A DNA stretch of 64,000 nucleotides from Maribacter algicola (GTDB lineage Bacteria > Bacteroidota > Bacteroidia > Flavobacteriales > Flavobacteriaceae). The stretch spans positions 1,302,001-1,366,000 of the forward strand of contig NZ_QUSX01000001.1 in assembly GCF_003933245.1 (NCBI RefSeq), written 5' to 3'. Below are positions 61,101 to 64,000 of this stretch, in pieces. Numbering within the stretch: position 1 is the stretch's first letter; every line of letters begins with the position of its first letter. The position numbers and the translations under genes are program-made. The notes under the pieces are model-generated. The model worked only from the letters and a program-made list of their open reading frames with translations, was not told the DNA's origin and searched no databases.

Positions 61101-61560
61101 TTGGTCCAGTGACATAGTACTCTCCTTTATTTTTAGTGATTAAGGCACCATCTCTTCCAATGGAATCTTTTAAAATATTAAACCCCAAAACCTCATTTCC
61201 ATCTTTGGGGAATACATGTGTAATAACCCCTGTACTATCCACAAGCTCGAGGGCATCTACATTATTATGTGTGCTAAGTATCAACCTAGATATTTTTGAA
61301 AAATCTTCTGGAACGCCATAGTTCTCAACTAAGAAGCCTAAGTTTTTAGTACTTGAGAATCCTTGCTCCAATACTTTTTTCATCTGGCTTTCTACACGTG
61401 CAGCTTGCCTTCTCAACTCATTTTCTTCAGAACTTTTTAAGATTAAGTACCTTTGATACGTGATAAAAACCACAAGGCCAAAAACCAATAAAAATACCAA
61501 AACCCCAACGAACTGTGGAGTGCGAGATTTTAAGTTATAGAATGTTCTGCGCATCAACAT
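58126..61560 (-). CDS. Membrane histidine kinase with CHASE-like sensor and five PAS domains
   Basis: 1144 residues from ATG at 61560 (or 61554). Order: membrane helix about 15-33; extracytoplasmic CHASE-like domain about 40-255 (VESQMKKVLEQGFSSTKNLG, GFVCRTPIYYKNQFAG); membrane helix about 260-285; five PAS-type segments between about 305 and 905 (for example YIEEASDGIFLADFQGN, SQTIGMAIFDENLRFFDAN, RISDAFISMDNHWNLTYIN, IENSPGFIGLTGLDGQC, IGKIGYWNWNLETGIIDWSD); short coiled coil; HisKA with phospho-His near 932 in SASHELRSP; ATPase domain with NFISNAIKYQD, EDNGMGI and GSGIGLFIV. Ligands unknown. Transcribed with the response regulator 11 bp downstream. Confidence 0.92.
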   Translation of the reverse strand: MLMRRTFYNLKSRTPQFVGVLVFLLVFGLVVFITYQRYLILKSSEENELRRQAARVESQMKKVLEQGFSSTKNLGFLVENYGVPEDFSKISRLILSTHNNVDALELVDSTGVITHVFPKDGNEVLGFNILKDSIGRDGALITKNKGEYYVTGPIKLKQGGSGFVCRTPIYYKNQFAGFAAAVIKLESLLSEISLDSKENNPFSYQLYKTNTDGSEKLFFSTEKAFPKNVLKHSISDYNGEWKLYVISDKNLALYGFYVLGGIGLILAIVASSFTVFLLKRPNILRERVNEKTYLLKENEQKLRAYIEEASDGIFLADFQGNLLEANIKGVELFGYPKNELLQKNLKDLATKGDLKKVPLRFAEINTGQSVLTERKLRKKDGSCFYGEVSAKKLNDGTILGIVRDVTVRKKLEHDASENLRKFQKAFNSQTIGMAIFDENLRFFDANQYFLDLLGFDFNNVKGKTFEELDVIIDVESKREEALESLNASGKILSMEVIAQPNGKGEIYFTASAETYEIENKKYILATYLDRTEEKKAQKKIFDSEKKYRELTERISDAFISMDNHWNLTYINAKAQQLIQRNKDELIGKNFWKTFSNLIGSNIQSKLEGALKKQEYVYLEQFHSRNNIWTESHVYPSPEGLTVYFRDITERKISEEENQKLLAVIENSPGFIGLTGLDGQCIYLNESGRELVGLSLEDRIGDYNILDFFPENSRQIIKEEYLPMIFKNGAWSGEGYLRSFKENRNIPAALSAFLINDKTNNKPIGIGSVAFDLTEQKKTQKEVLDLQYKMDAAIRIGKIGYWNWNLETGIIDWSDRMYEIYDVTPGRKIDVAFTKTLVHPDDLEMHDAIIEKKVSERDNSSFSYRILHRDKSIKHVKVQMEVTTDDSGNVIASQGTAVDITEAKEFEKKLEKQNAELIKTNSVLDSFVYSASHELRSPLASLLGLVDIMKREERHDVDLLNLKMMENSITRLDEFIADIIEYSRNNHVAVVPEEINFSTLIEKSFADLWYLKSAQDIKVHKKIEEKTVFYSDKRRVVVLLNNFISNAIKYQDKEKTSPSIWIDIKTDRKEAVIKIEDNGMGIAMESQEKIYNMFYRASSNVTGSGIGLFIVKEILEKLNGTVTLDSTLKKGSVFTLRLPNLYSGD

Positions 61561-61917
61561 TGTATACAACCAAGGTTTTTGGTTTATTATCCAGTTATTT
61601 CCACAAATTCAATTTATGAAGTTTAAGTAGTCAATTGTAAGATTTTGGAATGGTCTGAATGAATTGTATCAGCTTGGGAGCATCTGTGCAAAAATATAAA
61701 AGCTTTTTCAATTTTGGCATTTTCATTCAAAAAATGTAAGTAAAAAATTACATCTTTATTATATCCATTAAAAGGACACATGACTGTTATTTAAACAACT
61801 ACACCAAAAAGAGGTGAATTAAGGGATTGTTTTAAAAAACAGCGCCTAAAGTGGTATTCGGCCATCATTGTGTTCACAACTCCCGTTTAATTCTTATTTT
61901 TAGCAAAAAAGTATTCC
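61561..61917. other. Divergent upstream region of kinase and antiporter genes
   Basis: 357 bp. On the plus side TATTTTTA at about 61893 resembles a -7 box for the antiporter. On the minus side TATTTTTG (61696-61689) matches TAnnTTTG and may serve the kinase, leaving a leader of about 130 bases. A small inverted repeat ATGTAA-N8-TTACAT lies near 61735. No further gene seen. Confidence 0.45.
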
Positions 61918-63786
61918 ATGCTAGAGCTTGCCGGTATTATTATTCTTGGGATCATTGCGCAGTGGGTGGCATGGCGTTTTAAACTGCCCGCTATTCTTCC
62001 CTTAATTTTGATCGGTTTAATAGTTGGGCCTATATCCACATTGTATACGCAGGATGGCTCAAAGCTTATAGAACCTATTTGGAACGGAGAAAAGGGGTTG
62101 TTTCCTGGTGAGGGACTGTATTATTTTGTGTCCCTTGCCATTAGTATCATATTGTTCGAAGGAGGCTTGACGCTTAAGCGGTCTGAAATTCGAAATACAG
62201 GTCCCGTTATCACAAAGCTTATTACTTTGGGAAGTTTGGTTACCTTTTTTGTAGGGGCGCTGGCGGCGCATTTTATTTTTGACCTGAGTTGGCAAGTATC
62301 CTTTCTTTTTGCGGCTTTGATTATTGTGACAGGCCCTACCGTAATTACTCCTATTCTAAGAAATATTCCCCTAAAAAAAGATATTTCTGCCGTTCTGAAA
62401 TGGGAAGGTATCTTGATAGACCCCATTGGTGCCTTGGCAGCCGTATTGGTCTTTGAATTTATAAGCGTAGGTGAGGGTCAGGCATATACATTGACCGCCT
62501 TGGTGGAGTTTGGGAAGATCTTGCTCTTTGGTTTTACTTTTGGTTTTACCTTTGCACATGGTTTGGCCTTTGCTATAAAAAAGAATTTTATTCCACATTA
62601 CCTTCTGAATGTGGTTTCCCTTTCCGTGGTGCTGTTGGTTTTTGTGGAATCCGATCTATTCGCGCACGAATCCGGACTGTTGGCGGTTGTGGTCATGGGC
62701 ATGGTTATGGGGAATATTGATTTGCCCAACATCAAGGAACTTCTTTACTTCAAGGAATCGCTTAGTGTCCTTTTGATTTCTATCCTTTTTATTCTTTTGG
62801 CCGCCAACATAAACATTTCGGATCTGGAACTTATCTATAATTGGAAGACCGTAATTTTGTTCGCTACCATTGTATTCCTGATTAGGCCTTTGGGAGTATT
62901 CCTGAGCGCTATGGGCTCCAATTTGAAGCTCAATGAAAAACTTTTTATCAGTTGGGTAGGCCCTAGGGGTATCGTAGCGGCCGGGATAGCATCGTTATTT
63001 GGTTCTAAACTGTTGGTCAAGGGGGAACCTGGAGCTGAATACATTACGCCATTGGTGTTCATGATTGTATTGGGAACAGTACTATTGAATGCAACTACGG
63101 CAAGGCTATTTGCCAAATTGGTTGGTGTTTTCCTAAAAAAGTCCGAAGGTATATTGATCATTGGCGCATCCAAGGTCTCTAGGCTTATCGCCGGATACCT
63201 GCAGGAGAACAACAGGCATGTTGTTTTAGTGGACAACAATGAAACCAACGTGTCAAAGGCACGTAAAGCAGGTTTAGAAGCGTTTGCGGCCAATATTTAT
63301 TCTGATTCATTAGGGGATTACATTGAACTTAACGATGTGGGCTACCTTATGGCCTTGACAGGAAACTCGGACATTAACAAATATGCCATTGACAAGTTCA
63401 AGGGGGATTTTGGTGAAAATGGATCCTTCCGCTTAGTTGATTCGGAAGAAATGAATGACCCGGAAAACAACCCAAAGGAAGGATTGTTCTCCCATACGGA
63501 CGATTTTATAAAGCTTACCGAAACGGCTAGAAGGAACCCAACGATCCGTGAGATTGAACTTAAGGACACCGAACATTATGAAGGCCTTATCGAAATAACC
63601 AAGGCCGATGCCGATATAATTCCTCTGTTCCTAAAAACACCGGATGGCGATATTAAAATAATTTCCTCGTTCAGTAAGGATTTTACAGATATTGAGGAAG
63701 GCTCTATGTTGGTTTACCTGGGGAAAGCGCTTCCTATAGAAGAGGAAAAACAAAACGCAGAGGCAACAATGGCACCCACTAAGTAA
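61918..63786 (+). CDS. CPA1-type Na+(K+)/H+ antiporter with RCK (TrkA-N) regulatory domain
   Basis: 622 residues. The first 400 residues hold about 12 membrane helices (MLELAGIIILGIIAQWVAWRFKLPAILPLIL, read as LELAGIIILGIIAQWVA and FKLPAILPLIL; FVSLAISIILFEGGLTL; ASLFGSKLL), as in NhaP/CPA1 transporters. From about 415 a Rossmann-type RCK domain follows with ILIIGASKVSRLIAGYL, VVLVDNN, LEAFAANIYSD; then a TrkA-C-like end (about 545-605). It exchanges Na+ or K+ for H+ under control of a nucleotide or ion bound to the RCK part. It converges on lepA. Confidence 0.9.
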   Translation: MLELAGIIILGIIAQWVAWRFKLPAILPLILIGLIVGPISTLYTQDGSKLIEPIWNGEKGLFPGEGLYYFVSLAISIILFEGGLTLKRSEIRNTGPVITKLITLGSLVTFFVGALAAHFIFDLSWQVSFLFAALIIVTGPTVITPILRNIPLKKDISAVLKWEGILIDPIGALAAVLVFEFISVGEGQAYTLTALVEFGKILLFGFTFGFTFAHGLAFAIKKNFIPHYLLNVVSLSVVLLVFVESDLFAHESGLLAVVVMGMVMGNIDLPNIKELLYFKESLSVLLISILFILLAANINISDLELIYNWKTVILFATIVFLIRPLGVFLSAMGSNLKLNEKLFISWVGPRGIVAAGIASLFGSKLLVKGEPGAEYITPLVFMIVLGTVLLNATTARLFAKLVGVFLKKSEGILIIGASKVSRLIAGYLQENNRHVVLVDNNETNVSKARKAGLEAFAANIYSDSLGDYIELNDVGYLMALTGNSDINKYAIDKFKGDFGENGSFRLVDSEEMNDPENNPKEGLFSHTDDFIKLTETARRNPTIREIELKDTEHYEGLIEITKADADIIPLFLKTPDGDIKIISSFSKDFTDIEEGSMLVYLGKALPIEEEKQNAEATMAPTK

Positions 63787-63794
63787 TTTGAACC

Positions 63795-64000
63795 TTAATC
63801 GTTCAGTTTCAATACGGCCATGAACGCTTGTTGGGGTATCTCCACATTCCCTACTTGACGCATCCGTTTTTTACCTTTTTTCTGTTTTTCCAATAATTTT
63901 CTCTTTCTGGAAATGTCCCCGCCATAACATTTAGCGGTTACGTCCTTACGCAAGGCCTTGATTGTTTCCCTTGAAATAATCTTGGAACCAATTGCGGCTT
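63795..64000 (-). CDS. lepA: Elongation factor 4 (LepA), C-terminal end only
   Basis: The last 67 codons read on the minus strand to a TAA at 63797-63795. The sequence [20 protein letters not shown] followed by [20 protein letters not shown] and [16 protein letters not shown] is the LepA C-terminal domain. The rest lies past the right edge. LepA is a ribosome-binding GTPase that acts on stalled ribosomes. Confidence 0.96.
   Translation of the reverse strand, partial: AAIGSKIISRETIKALRKDVTAKCYGGDISRKRKLLEKQKKGKKRMRQVGNVEIPQQAFMAVLKLND

Noticed and set aside
1..64000. CRISPR arrays, tRNA or rRNA genes
   Set aside because: No regularly spaced short direct repeats outside protein-coding repeats and no tRNA cloverleaf or rRNA core sequences were found by eye.

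Overview
The window looks like a piece of a chromosome from a marine-type member of the Flavobacteriaceae (Bacteroidota). The reasons are a type IX secretion system (T9SS) signature (PorP/SprF protein, type B sorting domain, very large Ig/SprB-like repeat protein), promoters of the TAnnTTTG type, A/T-rich leaders without Shine-Dalgarno sequences, a GlnRS plus GluRS pair, and many Bacteroidota lipoproteins. I cannot name the genus from the sequence alone. No rRNA, tRNA, CRISPR array, prophage or insertion sequence was found.

Layout. 1-10.5 kb (minus strand): a giant T9SS-exported adhesin cut by the window edge, then a two-gene unit (type B sorted Ig-like protein and a PorP/SprF protein carrying SPOR-like repeats). 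Both export-related transcription units have the same 31-bp two-part motif about 100-140 bp before the start codon. 10.6-18.5 kb: glnS, a stomatin-like SPFH protein, a SnoaL-like lipoprotein, a YdeI-like protein ending in a CDGSH iron-sulfur motif, two adjacent broken genes (TauE/SafE exporter, nucleotide pyrophosphatase) and gltX. 18.7-26.1 kb (plus): DUF4175 giant membrane protein - ybeY - mnmG - methyltransferase, then an OmpH-like lipoprotein. Two perfect parS palindromes flank mnmG, one of them encoding the last codons of ybeY. 26.2-30.6 kb: LysE transporter, DUF2807 protein and rnr on the minus strand, then a 788-bp A/T-rich gap before rpiB on the plus strand. With the parS sites, the divergent gene orientation and a G/C bias that changes sign across the gap, it is my best candidate for oriC.

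30.6-37.4 kb: rpiB, a CDF metal exporter, a PH-domain protein, an ElaA-like acetyltransferase, an NAD(P)-binding protein, a putative type II restriction-modification pair and a third nuclease-like gene, and an NlpC/P60 lipoprotein. 37.4-48.2 kb (mostly minus): an acyl/malonyl-CoA ligase with a sodium:solute symporter and a 39-residue accessory membrane peptide; a 103-bp remnant of a second quinoprotein gene; an A/T-rich segment with a barrel-like protein; then an operon of S10 carboxypeptidase, PqqB-like hydrolase, fructosamine-kinase-like protein and PQQ dehydrogenase with a cytochrome c insert. 48.3-51.2 kb (plus): acetyltransferase-like membrane protein, PIG-L deacetylase and DUF1080 protein, a likely glycan-modifying operon. 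51.2-57.6 kb (minus): metallo-hydrolase, subtilase, M1 peptidase, rnpA and S41 protease as one operon. 57.7-64 kb: a CHASE/multi-PAS histidine kinase with a single-domain response regulator, a CPA1-type antiporter with an RCK domain, and the 3' end of lepA.

Most genes are ordinary family members. The parts worth a second look are the shared motif before the T9SS genes, the parS/oriC region, the quinoprotein remnant and operon, and the restriction-modification cluster.
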